Of a stretch of 64,000 nt of DNA, positions 26,313-35,960 are shown one piece after another; position 1 is the first letter of the stretch, and every line of letters starts with the position of its first letter. Source of the DNA: Flavobacterium micromati (GTDB taxonomy: Bacteria; Bacteroidota; Bacteroidia; Flavobacteriales; Flavobacteriaceae); the NCBI RefSeq assembly GCF_900129585.1, contig NZ_FQWF01000010.1:1-64000 (forward strand), written 5' to 3'. The notes beneath the pieces are model-generated. The model did not search any database. It was given only the letters and a program-made list of their open reading frames with translations, and had not been told where the DNA came from. The position numbers and the translations under genes were made by a program.

Positions 26313-29300
26313 TTAATTCCAGTTTGTAATTACCTTGCTTCCTTTTCCGTCCTCGTTGACAATGGTAATAGAACGCGGAATCCGCTCTTGTAATTCAGCT
26401 ACGTGCGAAATAATACCTACAATTCTATTTTCTTTTCGTAAGGATTGAAGTGTTTCAAAAACAATCGAAATACTTTCAGCATCTTGGGTTCCAAAACCTT
26501 CATCGATAAAAAAGAAGTTTTTATCATTTTTATTTAGGGATTGAACGCTTTCCGCCAATGCTAAAGCTAAACACAAAGAAGCCTGAAATCCTTGACCACC
26601 CGAAAGTGTTTTAACGCTGCGCGATGCACCATTATTAAGATAATCGATAACCTCAAATTCATTAGAGCTATTAATTGTCAAGCTCAATTGATTTTTAGTC
26701 ATTCGATGAAAACGTACGTTGGCAACATCAGATAAATTTTGTAAGTAAATACTAGAAACATAGTTGACAAAACCGCTTGCGTTAAACATATTTGCTAGAA
26801 TTCCTAGGTTAATAAATCGATTATTTAGCACTTCGAACTGCTGTAACAATTCAGCTTTTTCAGCAAAAGCAGCTGTTATGCGTTTCAAGTTATCTTGAAC
26901 TTTAGAGACTATTCCTAACTGCACTTCAAATTTTTCCTTTCTAACAGCGACAGTATTAATGAAGTCTTCAAATTCTCGACTTGTAAAAATTTGGTTCAAA
27001 ACTAATTCTTCCGCTTGCGCAAAAGCGTTTTCGGCTACTTTCAAATCAATTGCAAATTGTCTTGTTCTATTTTTTTCGAAAGCGATATCCCAAGTTTTTT
27101 CCAGGATGTTGTTAACGATTTCAACAGAATCAAAGTGATGTGTTTGCAAAAGAATAGCTATTGTTTTCTGGATTTCCTGTACCGCTTTTTGATAGGAGAT
27201 AAGTTGCTGCTGTATTAAATTCAAAGTCCCCTCTAAACCTGCCAATTCAATATTTTGCAAAGTAATTGCATCCGATTTTAATTTAAATTCGGTTGCAATA
27301 CGGTTATTTTGCTGGTTCAACTTATTTTTTTCCTCTTGAATATTTATTATTGCAGATTTCTCATAATCACCAAAATCTACAACTTTTAATTGAGATAATT
27401 CATTGGTCAACGTTGCTGTTTTTGCAGCTTTCTCGCTTGATAGAATTGCATTTTCTGCCGACAGAGTTTTCAATTCGTTAGCTGTTTTCTGCTGCTGAAC
27501 TCGAATACTATTTTCTTTTACTTCCGTTTCAGATATCTTGTTTTCAATGAGTTGTTGCTGTTGTTTTGTATCTAAAAAAACCGATTTATCAACAGCGTTA
27601 AAATTCTTCCAAATAAAATTCGATAAATGAAGTGTAAACTCACTTTCTAGCGCTGCTTTTTCAGCCAACGTAATTTGTAATTGCTCGACCGCATGCGCAA
27701 TGGCTAAATCTATTTTATTAGCTTTTGATTCCAGTAAGACGAACTCTTTTTCTTGGTTTACCAATCGTAAAATGGTTGCTTCATTATTTTTTAGTTCTTC
27801 TGAAACATCTTCAGCCACCATCACATTAGGATGTTCGAGCGATCCACAAAGCGGACAGTTTTCACCTTCATGTAAACTATTAGTAAAATGAGCCAATTCC
27901 TTGGATACCAATAGTTTGGTTTTATTTGAAAAAGCAATTGTTTTATCATTGTGAACCACTTCTTTTTTTTCATCTAAGAGCTTTTTCCAATTTTCGAGAG
28001 GTAAAGCCAAATCTAAAAATGCAACCTTTTGAGTCACGACATATTCTTCGATTATTTTAATTCTATCTACTTTCGTAGCCAGTTGTGATTGTTTTGATTC
28101 TTGTAAATTATACCAGTTACCAACTTCTAACAATATATTTCCATCCAATTTTTTTGATTTCAAACTGAGTAAATCCGCATGAATTATTGTCAAATTTTGT
28201 TTAAGCTCGTTTTCTTTTTTTTCACTTTCCAATGAAAAAACGGTAGCATTAGCAATCTTTTTTTCAATTGCTGCCAAGTCTATCTGCAATCCTAAAACTT
28301 TTTCAATCGATTCTAAATCAGTTACTCTTTTTTTAGAAACTTCTAATTGATCAAATTGTGGTTGCAATCCATCAATTACAATTTGATTGTTTTTTCTGTT
28401 TTGTTCTAAAGCAGTTTTATTATTATCAACATTTAGTAATTGTTCTTTTGTTTTATCCAAAACAGTTTTGCCCAACTTTAGTTCCTGTAAAATAGCTTTG
28501 AAGTTTTTCTCGGTGATTTCATAAGTAATAATCTCATGTTGTAAAGTATCTATATCTGGCTTTTGTACCATTAATTCAGCAAGAATTACTTTCTTTTTCT
28601 CTAAATCCTCAAAGTTCTTTTTTAGCGTAGTTAATTTTTGAAGTTCGGCTTCAGCCAAAATTAAAACGGCTTTATCTTTTTGTAACTCGCTTTCCGCAGT
28701 AGAAACTTCATTTTCTAAAACTGAGATTGTTTCAGCAGAAATTGCTTCGAAACCGGTTAAGGCACCTTTTAATAGATCTAGCTCCGTTCTTGTAACACTT
28801 TGCGCATTTGCAACTTTGTAAGCCAAATCAAAACGTTGAAGATAAAAAATCTCTTTCATCATATCGGACCGCTCTTTGCCTTTTAAACTCAAAAACTCAC
28901 TAAATTTTCCTTGCGGAATTATAATGGTGCGTCTAAAGTTTTCATAGGTCAATCCAATAATTAATGTTGCATCAGCAGAAGTCATAGGAATCCACGTTTC
29001 CTCTTTCCATTCATAAGCCAATCGCTCGATGGAAGTCGTTTCCTCAAAACGCTTTTTGCGCTTCCAATCGGCTACAAATTTGAATTTACGTTCTTCAAAA
29101 TTCACGAAATCAAATTCAATATTAGCTCTATCCGATTTTAAATTTAGCATGTTGTACGCACGCCTGTCAGTTTTATGCAACCGATCTGTTTCACCATAGA
29201 GCACAAACCCGATAGCTTCTAAAATAGAGGATTTACCAGAACCCACAGCGCCAAAAATTCCGAATAAACCAGCATCAGTCAATTCTTCAAAATCAATTGT

Positions 29301-29354
29301 TTGCTTTTTCTGATAGGAATACAAACCAGTAATACTTAATTTTAGTGGTAACAT
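26313..29354 (-). CDS. sbcC: Exonuclease subunit SbcC (Rad50-like ATPase)
   Basis: The 1013-residue protein is an SMC-type ATPase. The Walker A motif GAVGSGKS is at residues 35-42. Very long coiled coils flank a central zinc hook CPLCG near residue 500. At the C-terminus come the ABC signature LSGGQGF and Walker B FFFIDEGFGTQD. With SbcD it forms the SbcCD nuclease, which cuts hairpins and blocked DNA ends during repair. The gene begins 11 bp after sbcD in the same direction, so they are co-transcribed. Length matches the family. Confidence 0.95.
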   Translation of the reverse strand: MLPLKLSITGLYSYQKKQTIDFEELTDAGLFGIFGAVGSGKSSILEAIGFVLYGETDRLHKTDRRAYNMLNLKSDRANIEFDFVNFEERKFKFVADWKRKKRFEETTSIERLAYEWKEETWIPMTSADATLIIGLTYENFRRTIIIPQGKFSEFLSLKGKERSDMMKEIFYLQRFDLAYKVANAQSVTRTELDLLKGALTGFEAISAETISVLENEVSTAESELQKDKAVLILAEAELQKLTTLKKNFEDLEKKKVILAELMVQKPDIDTLQHEIITYEITEKNFKAILQELKLGKTVLDKTKEQLLNVDNNKTALEQNRKNNQIVIDGLQPQFDQLEVSKKRVTDLESIEKVLGLQIDLAAIEKKIANATVFSLESEKKENELKQNLTIIHADLLSLKSKKLDGNILLEVGNWYNLQESKQSQLATKVDRIKIIEEYVVTQKVAFLDLALPLENWKKLLDEKKEVVHNDKTIAFSNKTKLLVSKELAHFTNSLHEGENCPLCGSLEHPNVMVAEDVSEELKNNEATILRLVNQEKEFVLLESKANKIDLAIAHAVEQLQITLAEKAALESEFTLHLSNFIWKNFNAVDKSVFLDTKQQQQLIENKISETEVKENSIRVQQQKTANELKTLSAENAILSSEKAAKTATLTNELSQLKVVDFGDYEKSAIINIQEEKNKLNQQNNRIATEFKLKSDAITLQNIELAGLEGTLNLIQQQLISYQKAVQEIQKTIAILLQTHHFDSVEIVNNILEKTWDIAFEKNRTRQFAIDLKVAENAFAQAEELVLNQIFTSREFEDFINTVAVRKEKFEVQLGIVSKVQDNLKRITAAFAEKAELLQQFEVLNNRFINLGILANMFNASGFVNYVSSIYLQNLSDVANVRFHRMTKNQLSLTINSSNEFEVIDYLNNGASRSVKTLSGGQGFQASLCLALALAESVQSLNKNDKNFFFIDEGFGTQDAESISIVFETLQSLRKENRIVGIISHVAELQERIPRSITIVNEDGKGSKVITNWN

Positions 29355-29365
29355 GACGTTTTAGA

Positions 29366-30589
29366 TTATTCGTTTTTAGCTTGACTTCCTATAATTTCAT
29401 TAAATAAATCCTTTAATTCTTCATTGGGTTGCTGTTTGTATTTAGACTGAAAGTAATCAGCAAACAATCCTTGGATATTTTGATCTAAATTTACTTTTGG
29501 CATTTTTAGCTCTTGGTTGGTTTCATTTCGAATTATTGGTATTATAAAAATAATTCCGTCATGACTTTCGTGTATTCGTTTTAAATGCTGATTTGCAAAA
29601 AAAGTATCGCTAACCAACGTCAGTTCAACTAAACAATACGGATTTGCCAATAACCATTCAATAGCCAAATCGATAGTATCAAATCGTTTTCTGTGTAAAG
29701 GGCGACCTGATACAATTGAAATTGGAGTATATTTCACCTCTTCGATGGGTTGAGCTTCAATTAGTACAACTTTTTTTTGCTGATCCGCTTCAGAAAAACT
29801 ATATGATATGGGACTGCTGGAATAAACCACAGGACTGCAATGTCCTCCTACGTTTTGATACCGGTGTAAATGTCCGAGCGCAGTATATTGAATTTGCTGC
29901 GGAATACAATCTGTGTAAATAATATCTGCGTTTCCTATTCGCAAAGGTTTTTCACCATCAGGTTCTTCAAGGATTTCGCCGCCACGCTTGAGCATGTACA
30001 AATGAGTTGTCAAAATATTTACGCCTTTTGTATCGCAATATTTATCAGCTAGTTTAGCCCAAGAAGTTTGTAGCAATTGGTTTAACTGCTGTTCTTTATT
30101 ATCCGCACCTAAATAAGTTTTTAGACGCATTTCATTTGCGTAAGGCGTAGTTATAATTCGGATTGGAAAAATATATTGAGGTAATTTAATTTCTAAAAAA
30201 CCATTTTCTGATTGCGTGATTTCAAATCCTTCGTCAATCGTCATTTTCGGAATTGTAACATCGGGATTACCCACAAATAGAATTCCGCATTCCCGTGCAA
30301 GCGGATTTGGCGCATCAATTCTGTCTGGACTATCGTGATTACCCGCAATTGCAATTACAGGTCGTTTTCCATTATTAGTCAATTTTTTAAGCGTTTTATA
30401 AAGTAAATCAACAGCCTCAACTGGCGGATTAAAAGTGTCGAATAAATCACCAGCAACTATAATTAGGTCTGCATTTTGATCGTTGGCGATGTTACATATT
30501 TCATCCATTACCATCCTCTGTTCTTCTAAACGAGAGAAATGATCTAATTTTTTTCCTAAATGCCAATCGGCTGTATGTAAAATTCTCAT
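29366..30589 (-). CDS. sbcD: Exonuclease subunit SbcD (Mre11-like phosphoesterase)
   Basis: The 407-residue nuclease has the ordered metal-binding motifs of Mre11/SbcD: TADWHLGK at residues 6-13, IIVAGDLFD, AIAGNHDSPDR, ILTTHLY and ALGHLHRYQ. These bind two Mn2+ ions in the active site. A C-terminal capping region follows. It is the first gene of the sbcDC pair, with sbcC starting 11 bp after its stop. The pair processes hairpin and protein-blocked ends. Confidence 0.95.
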   Translation of the reverse strand: MRILHTADWHLGKKLDHFSRLEEQRMVMDEICNIANDQNADLIIVAGDLFDTFNPPVEAVDLLYKTLKKLTNNGKRPVIAIAGNHDSPDRIDAPNPLARECGILFVGNPDVTIPKMTIDEGFEITQSENGFLEIKLPQYIFPIRIITTPYANEMRLKTYLGADNKEQQLNQLLQTSWAKLADKYCDTKGVNILTTHLYMLKRGGEILEEPDGEKPLRIGNADIIYTDCIPQQIQYTALGHLHRYQNVGGHCSPVVYSSSPISYSFSEADQQKKVVLIEAQPIEEVKYTPISIVSGRPLHRKRFDTIDLAIEWLLANPYCLVELTLVSDTFFANQHLKRIHESHDGIIFIIPIIRNETNQELKMPKVNLDQNIQGLFADYFQSKYKQQPNEELKDLFNEIIGSQAKNE

Positions 30590-30950
30590 GCTTTACTGCT
30601 ATTAAATTTAACTCTCAAAAATAGTGGTTCTTAAAGGTATTTTGCAACAGCAATATGACAATAAAAATCAATAAAAAGCAGTTTTTATAAAATTAGATTT
30701 TGCTGATTTTTTAAGTTTTGAACGGTTTTTGAAACTTTTTAAGTTGCTGTAAGATCTTTAATTGTTTAAAGAATTACACAAAACGATATGAAAAGGGATA
30801 CGTTATATATTTGTTATTGAGCTTAGTTCTTTACACTTGAGTTGCTCGATAACATTGGGACGCTTCCAGCGTGACAAATAAGTACTGACAGGTGGCAAAA
30901 TCAATTTCAGTTTCAATGAAAATAGCTTTGCCATTAATTCTAATTTAAAT
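30590..30950. other. Gap upstream of sbcD
   Basis: No gene seen. It contains the region from which the sbcDC promoter would read leftwards, but no clear TAnnTTTG box was identified. Confidence 0.4.
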
Positions 30951-30984
30951 AAAAAAACCGTCTAGTTTTAACAAAGACGGTTTT
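30951..30984 (-). terminator. Terminator of the amino-acid permease gene
   Basis: AAAACCGTCT pairs with AGACGGTTTT. On the minus strand the stem is followed by a run of T (plus-strand A run at 30951-30957), 17 bp after the permease stop. Confidence 0.8.
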
Positions 30985-31000
30985 GAAGATTTTGAAAAAA

Positions 31001-32923
31001 TTAAATATTCAATTTGCTATGCTTTCGACCAAAACTGAAATAGACTGCTAAACCTATCAGCAACCAAATTCCAAAATAAATCCAGTTCCAAACGCTAAGT
31101 TGAGCCATCAAGTACAAACAACTAATTAGACCCAATATCGGGATCAATGATAAGTTGGATTTGAAAGACCAAACAACTAAACCAACTAAGACAAAAAGAA
31201 AAATCCACATTGGAATTTTGTGTTTAAATAAGCTAAATCCGCTTTCATATTTTACTGAATCGGCAATTGGTAAACCTGCAATTACATTTGCATATTTTGT
31301 ATCATCGCTATGGTATTGACCTAATAAAAGTTCTAAATCGGGAGTTTTATCTGTGCTGTTTTTAGGATCTATTCTAACTAAATAAGCATATACTTTTTGG
31401 GTTTCTTCTTTATTTAATGAAGTAATAATTGCCTCTGAACTATTAATTTGAGTTTCATTATTAATAAAATCCATAGTCGCTTTTTTGTTGTAACCAAAAG
31501 CGAATACCAATCCAATAATGATTAAAACAGGTAAAATAAATTTAGAATTTACGTACGGTGTTTTAAATTTTCCACGCGGAATATCTGTGCGGTTTTGAAG
31601 CACTAAAACTCCAGCACAAACTAGAACAAAGGCAAAGAGCGTCCCAATACTGGTTAAGTCTGTCACCAATGTTAAGTTTAAAAACAGAGCTGGAACCGCG
31701 ACAACAAAGCCAGTAACTATAGTAGCGTAAGAAGGTGTTTTAAATTTAGGATGTATTTTAGAAAAACGTTTTGGCAATAAGCCATCTCGGCTCATACTCA
31801 TCCAGATACGCGGTTGACCCATTTGGAAAACCAATAAAACACTTGCCATAGCTACAACTGCACTCACCGCAATTATACCCGACATCCATTTTAGGTCTAA
31901 CTTTTCAAAAACAAAAGCTAGAGGATCTCCCACATTTAATAAACTATAATTTACCATTCCAGTTAATACTAACGCAATAGCGATGTATAAAATAGTACAA
32001 ATGATAATTGCCCACATCATTCCTCGAGGTAAATCACGCTGTGGATCTTTACATTCTTCGGCAGTTGTTGAAATAGCATCAAAACCTATGTAGGCAAAAA
32101 ACACAGCAGAAACTCCTTTTAGAACTCCAGTAACTCCGTTTGGTGCAAAAGGATCCCAGTTGGCAGTATCTACATAAAATACACCAACAGCGATTACTAA
32201 AAGTACAATACACACTTTTACCACCACCATGATATTACTTGCGTTACGCGATTCTTTCATTCCGCGATAAATCAACGCAGTAATCAAAACGATAATTAAT
32301 AAAGCAGGAAGATCAGCAACAAAATGAAATGAGCCAATAGCAGGCGAAGTTGACCAAGCTGTAAAAGCATCTTGTAAAGCCGGACTTAATTTAGAGAATT
32401 CTTTTCCACTTTGCATTAATGCTGTTGCTTCATCAAAACCTCTTGAAGCAGATAAAAAATCCATTTGAACCCACTGTGGTAAGTTTAGGCCGCCACTTTC
32501 GAGTAATCCAGTAAAGTAATCGCTCCAAGAAATCGCGACGGTAATATTACCCACAGAATATTCCATAATCAATGCCCAACCAATAATCCAGGCTATAATT
32601 TCTCCAAAAGCAACATAAGAATAGGTGTAAGCGCTCCCAGAAACAGGAACCATCGAAGCAAATTCGGCATAAGCGAAAGCGGCAAAACTACAAGCAATAG
32701 CAGTAAATAAAAAAAGAAAAATAACGGCTGGACCACCGTCTGCGCTTGCTTTTCCAATGGTACTAAAAATACCAGCACCTATGATTGCTGCGATTCCAAA
32801 AGCAGTTAAATCTCTTGCAGTTAAATGTTTACCTAGTGAATTGTGTCCGTCAGCATTATTTTTTTCAACTTGTTTTAAAATATCTTGTACCGTTTTTTTT
32901 CTAAATAAACCAATTAAACCCAT
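31001..32923 (-). CDS. Amino acid permease (APC superfamily)
   Basis: The 640-residue membrane protein fits the APC superfamily, cationic-amino-acid-transporter-like branch. A cytosolic N-terminus leads to the first helix with IGAGIFSTIGKASADGGPAV, the substrate-site motif. FAYAEFASMVPVSGSAYTYS and AYIGFDAISTTAEECKDPQR follow, and the pattern then runs through about 12-14 helices. Two long non-helical inserts stand out, at about residues 155-195 and 480-545. The terminal helices beyond the usual 12 resemble those of long flavobacterial APC permeases. It imports amino acids across the inner membrane; substrate unknown. It is a single-gene unit with a terminator. Confidence 0.88.
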   Translation of the reverse strand: MGLIGLFRKKTVQDILKQVEKNNADGHNSLGKHLTARDLTAFGIAAIIGAGIFSTIGKASADGGPAVIFLFLFTAIACSFAAFAYAEFASMVPVSGSAYTYSYVAFGEIIAWIIGWALIMEYSVGNITVAISWSDYFTGLLESGGLNLPQWVQMDFLSASRGFDEATALMQSGKEFSKLSPALQDAFTAWSTSPAIGSFHFVADLPALLIIVLITALIYRGMKESRNASNIMVVVKVCIVLLVIAVGVFYVDTANWDPFAPNGVTGVLKGVSAVFFAYIGFDAISTTAEECKDPQRDLPRGMMWAIIICTILYIAIALVLTGMVNYSLLNVGDPLAFVFEKLDLKWMSGIIAVSAVVAMASVLLVFQMGQPRIWMSMSRDGLLPKRFSKIHPKFKTPSYATIVTGFVVAVPALFLNLTLVTDLTSIGTLFAFVLVCAGVLVLQNRTDIPRGKFKTPYVNSKFILPVLIIIGLVFAFGYNKKATMDFINNETQINSSEAIITSLNKEETQKVYAYLVRIDPKNSTDKTPDLELLLGQYHSDDTKYANVIAGLPIADSVKYESGFSLFKHKIPMWIFLFVLVGLVVWSFKSNLSLIPILGLISCLYLMAQLSVWNWIYFGIWLLIGLAVYFSFGRKHSKLNI

Positions 32924-33142
32924 ATTATAAATTTTATCTTTTTAAAATTAATTTCTTACAAACAACAAGAACTTATTTTGTGAAAATAGAAATGTTATTC
33001 AAGAAAAACCAAATATATAAAACAAATTGAGTTCTGAAAGAAACGAGTGCGCATTTTTTTTAACGTTTTTTTAAATCAAATTAAACGATGTAGACTGTTA
33101 TTAAAGTAAAACAAAATCAGAATCAAATTATTTTTTACAAAT

Positions 33143-34981
33143 TTATTCTAATCGATAAATCCCCCCTTCAATGAGCGAAGTCCAAACAGTTCCATTATCG
33201 TCAGTCGTAAATCCATTTACACTTGAAGTGCCCAAATTCAATGTTTTTATAACTTCAAATTTATTAGCATCAACAATTACAACTTCACCTTTGCGGCTTC
33301 CTAGATAAATTTTACCATTATTCTCTAGAATTGCTGCCGGATTGTGTTCGTATCCTATTTTTAAATCCAGAATTCTACTTTCTTTTACTAAATTTTCTTC
33401 TGTTAATTCAAGATCATCACTTAAAGGCAATCTCAACAATTCGCCGTCCATTGTTTTAGCATAAAAGAATTTTCCATCTTGACTTTTCCCCATCGATTCA
33501 CGAACTTTCCATTTGGAGGTTCTCAACAAGGTTTTTCCTGTATTTATGTCCAAAATTGTCAAAAATCGTTGCGGAGTTACAAAATAGAGTCGGTTATTTG
33601 ACGAAACTCCGCCTACATTTCCAGCAGAATATAATTCTTGTTTTTCATTTCCATTGTTCCATTTCCACAGAAGTCCGCCCGTATTTTTATCTAAACAATA
33701 AATAAAAGTATCCCAAGCTCCAAAAATAATAGAGTTTTGATGAATCAATGGTATTCCCTGTGAATAAGATTGTGGCAATTTATTCTCCCAAATTACTTTT
33801 CCGTTGTTAACATCAAGACAAATAAATTTTCTGGAACTAGCTACATATAATTTTTCGTTTTCAACAATTGGAGATCCAACTAGAATGCCTTCAACTGCTC
33901 TTATCCATTTTTGTTTTGACGATTGTTTATCAAATGCCATAATATTTCCCTCAATGTCCCCAACAATAAGATTGTTTTTTACAATTATTGGTTGGAAATA
34001 AATCGAATTTCTTGTTTCAATTTGCCAATTAACTTTCTTATTTTTCAAATTAACGGACTGAATTGTTCCTAGTGAATTCGCAAAATAAATATTTCTTTTA
34101 TCGAAAGATGGAACACTATAAATAGATGCGATATCGTTGGCAAAAGCCTTTATTTGATTTAGTTCAGACTCTTTTTCAATTACAATAGTAGAGGGTTTAG
34201 TAGAAACGGAATGAGTAAAAACAGCTTTCTCATCTATTTTTTTGTGATAAACACTAATACTATCATTGTTGATTACTACTTCATTATAACTCCTGGTTTT
34301 GCCGTCTCGTGAAATTATTGATATTCCCATTAGACCGCTCAAACCTGAGAAATTATATTTTTTCAAAGTATGTCCATGTCCGCAAAAATTAGCAACAACA
34401 GGATATTTTTTTAGAACAGAAAGAACTTCTTTATAGTTGCTTAGACTGTTATCCAATGGATAGTGAGAAAAACTTAGAACTTTTTTATTACTATTTTCTA
34501 GACTTTCTTCAATGGTTTTGTCAAGCAAAAGAATATCTTCTTTTTTTACGAAACCATCACCCATTTTCATGTAAGGGCCGCAAGGAAAACCTACAAAAAG
34601 ATAATCTCCTTTTGAAAAAACAAATCGGTCTTCGCCCCATAATTTTTTGTAAGTCAAGCCCGCACTTTCGCTCCATGTGGTCTCATGATTCCCAGATATA
34701 ACGTAATATGGAATCTTTAAATCAGTAAGTATCGTGTGAACTCGATTGAGCTCATCATCATCACCGCGATTAGTTAAGTCTCCAGTTATTACAACAAATT
34801 CGTTTTTAGAATCGTTAATTTCTTTGATTATTTTTTGAAGTAGAAAATCATTATCGTTACCAACAGACACATGTAAATCAGTGAGATGGACGAAGTTTAT
34901 ATCAGGAATTTGCTTTAATTGTTGTCCAAAACAAGTTGCGATTGCAAAGACAAATAAGATTTTAGAATATAAAAATTTCAT
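33143..34981 (-). CDS. Secreted metallophosphoesterase fused to PQQ-type beta-propeller
   Basis: The 612-residue protein begins with a signal peptide (MKFLYSKILFVFAIATCFGQ). Residues ~27-235 are a calcineurin-like phosphoesterase with all motifs: VHLTDLHV, VITGDLTNRGD, VISGNHET, SFSHYPLD and CGHGHTLKKY. Residues ~285-612 form repeated PQQ/WD-like propeller blades (ANSLGTIQSVNLKNKKVNWQ, VGDIEGNIMAFDKQSSKQKW, ICLDVNNGKVIWENKLPQ, CLDKNTGGLLWKWNNG). The substrate could be a phosphodiester or phosphorylated sugar outside the inner membrane; the propeller may bind it. It follows the esterase gene by 14 bp, so both are likely secreted partners. Confidence 0.85.
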   Translation of the reverse strand: MKFLYSKILFVFAIATCFGQQLKQIPDINFVHLTDLHVSVGNDNDFLLQKIIKEINDSKNEFVVITGDLTNRGDDDELNRVHTILTDLKIPYYVISGNHETTWSESAGLTYKKLWGEDRFVFSKGDYLFVGFPCGPYMKMGDGFVKKEDILLLDKTIEESLENSNKKVLSFSHYPLDNSLSNYKEVLSVLKKYPVVANFCGHGHTLKKYNFSGLSGLMGISIISRDGKTRSYNEVVINNDSISVYHKKIDEKAVFTHSVSTKPSTIVIEKESELNQIKAFANDIASIYSVPSFDKRNIYFANSLGTIQSVNLKNKKVNWQIETRNSIYFQPIIVKNNLIVGDIEGNIMAFDKQSSKQKWIRAVEGILVGSPIVENEKLYVASSRKFICLDVNNGKVIWENKLPQSYSQGIPLIHQNSIIFGAWDTFIYCLDKNTGGLLWKWNNGNEKQELYSAGNVGGVSSNNRLYFVTPQRFLTILDINTGKTLLRTSKWKVRESMGKSQDGKFFYAKTMDGELLRLPLSDDLELTEENLVKESRILDLKIGYEHNPAAILENNGKIYLGSRKGEVVIVDANKFEVIKTLNLGTSSVNGFTTDDNGTVWTSLIEGGIYRLE

Positions 34982-34995
34982 AATTACTTATTGAT

Positions 34996-35817
34996 TTAAT
35001 TTGTAACACTATTAAAAAAATTACTGAAAAACAAGAATTGAAATTTTAGGGAGTTGTCCCAGTATTCGTCATTGTGTGCTCCCGGACGTTCAATATAATC
35101 ATGATTTATTTTAAGAGTCAACATCTTTTGATGTAAATTTCTATTTACTTCAATAAAAAAATCGTCTACACCGCAGTCTATGATAAGTTTTAGTTTATTA
35201 CTTTTTAATAAATTGATCATATTAATCACTGTGTTTTTTTCCCAATTTTCAGCAAAATCAGTTATGGAACCCAGTCGTTTTTTCAAATCCCACTTTTCTG
35301 AAAATGGTCGAATGTCCACTCCTCCACTCATACTTCCTGCCGCACCAAATACGTCCTGATGTTTAAATGATAAATACAACGCTCCATGTCCACCCATACT
35401 GAGACCTGTGATTGCTCTACCATTAGGACTTGCATTGGTTTTATATGATTGATCAACAAAAGGAATCAACTCCCGAATTATGTACGTTTCATATTTAAAA
35501 GCAGGATCAATAGGACTATCGAAGTACCAACTAGAATAATTCCCATCTACACCAATGGCAATAAAATTGTATTTGTCAACTTGCGTCATTACGTCTGCAA
35601 AATTCTTTACCCATGTAGCATAATCTCCACCATATCCATGTAATAAATAAATTACCGGAAAATTTCTATTAGCTTTTTCGTAATTATCGGGAGTGATTAC
35701 GCACGAGTTAATCTCTTTTTTCATTGCAGTGCTGTAAACTTGAATCGTGTCAATCTTTGCCGCATTGGCACATAACAATACAGATAAAAGTACAGTTGTA
35801 AAAATTGTTTTTTTCAT
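34996..35817 (-). CDS. Secreted esterase D/feruloyl-esterase-like alpha/beta hydrolase
   Basis: I place the start at 35817 (MKKTIFTTVLLSVLLCANAA, a signal peptide) rather than 48 bp upstream at 35865. The mature protein is an esterase-D-type hydrolase: FPVIYLLHGYGGDYATWVKN forms the oxyanion region, GLSMGGHGAL contains the nucleophile Ser, IIDCGVDDFF supplies the likely Asp and RPGAHNDEYW the His. Such proteins remove acyl groups from polysaccharides or other esters in the periplasm. The next gene, 14 bp downstream, encodes a secreted phosphoesterase-propeller. Substrate not predictable. Confidence 0.85.
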   Translation of the reverse strand: MKKTIFTTVLLSVLLCANAAKIDTIQVYSTAMKKEINSCVITPDNYEKANRNFPVIYLLHGYGGDYATWVKNFADVMTQVDKYNFIAIGVDGNYSSWYFDSPIDPAFKYETYIIRELIPFVDQSYKTNASPNGRAITGLSMGGHGALYLSFKHQDVFGAAGSMSGGVDIRPFSEKWDLKKRLGSITDFAENWEKNTVINMINLLKSNKLKLIIDCGVDDFFIEVNRNLHQKMLTLKINHDYIERPGAHNDEYWDNSLKFQFLFFSNFFNSVTN

Positions 35818-35960
35818 GTTTTGGTCTTGATTACTATTTATCTCTTCTAAATATAGTTCGAGCAAATTAAAATTCTGTACTATTTAATTTTAGATCAGCT
35901 AAGTTTAATACTATTCTATAAGCATTTGATATTTAGAAGAGAAATCAATCTTAGATCAAT

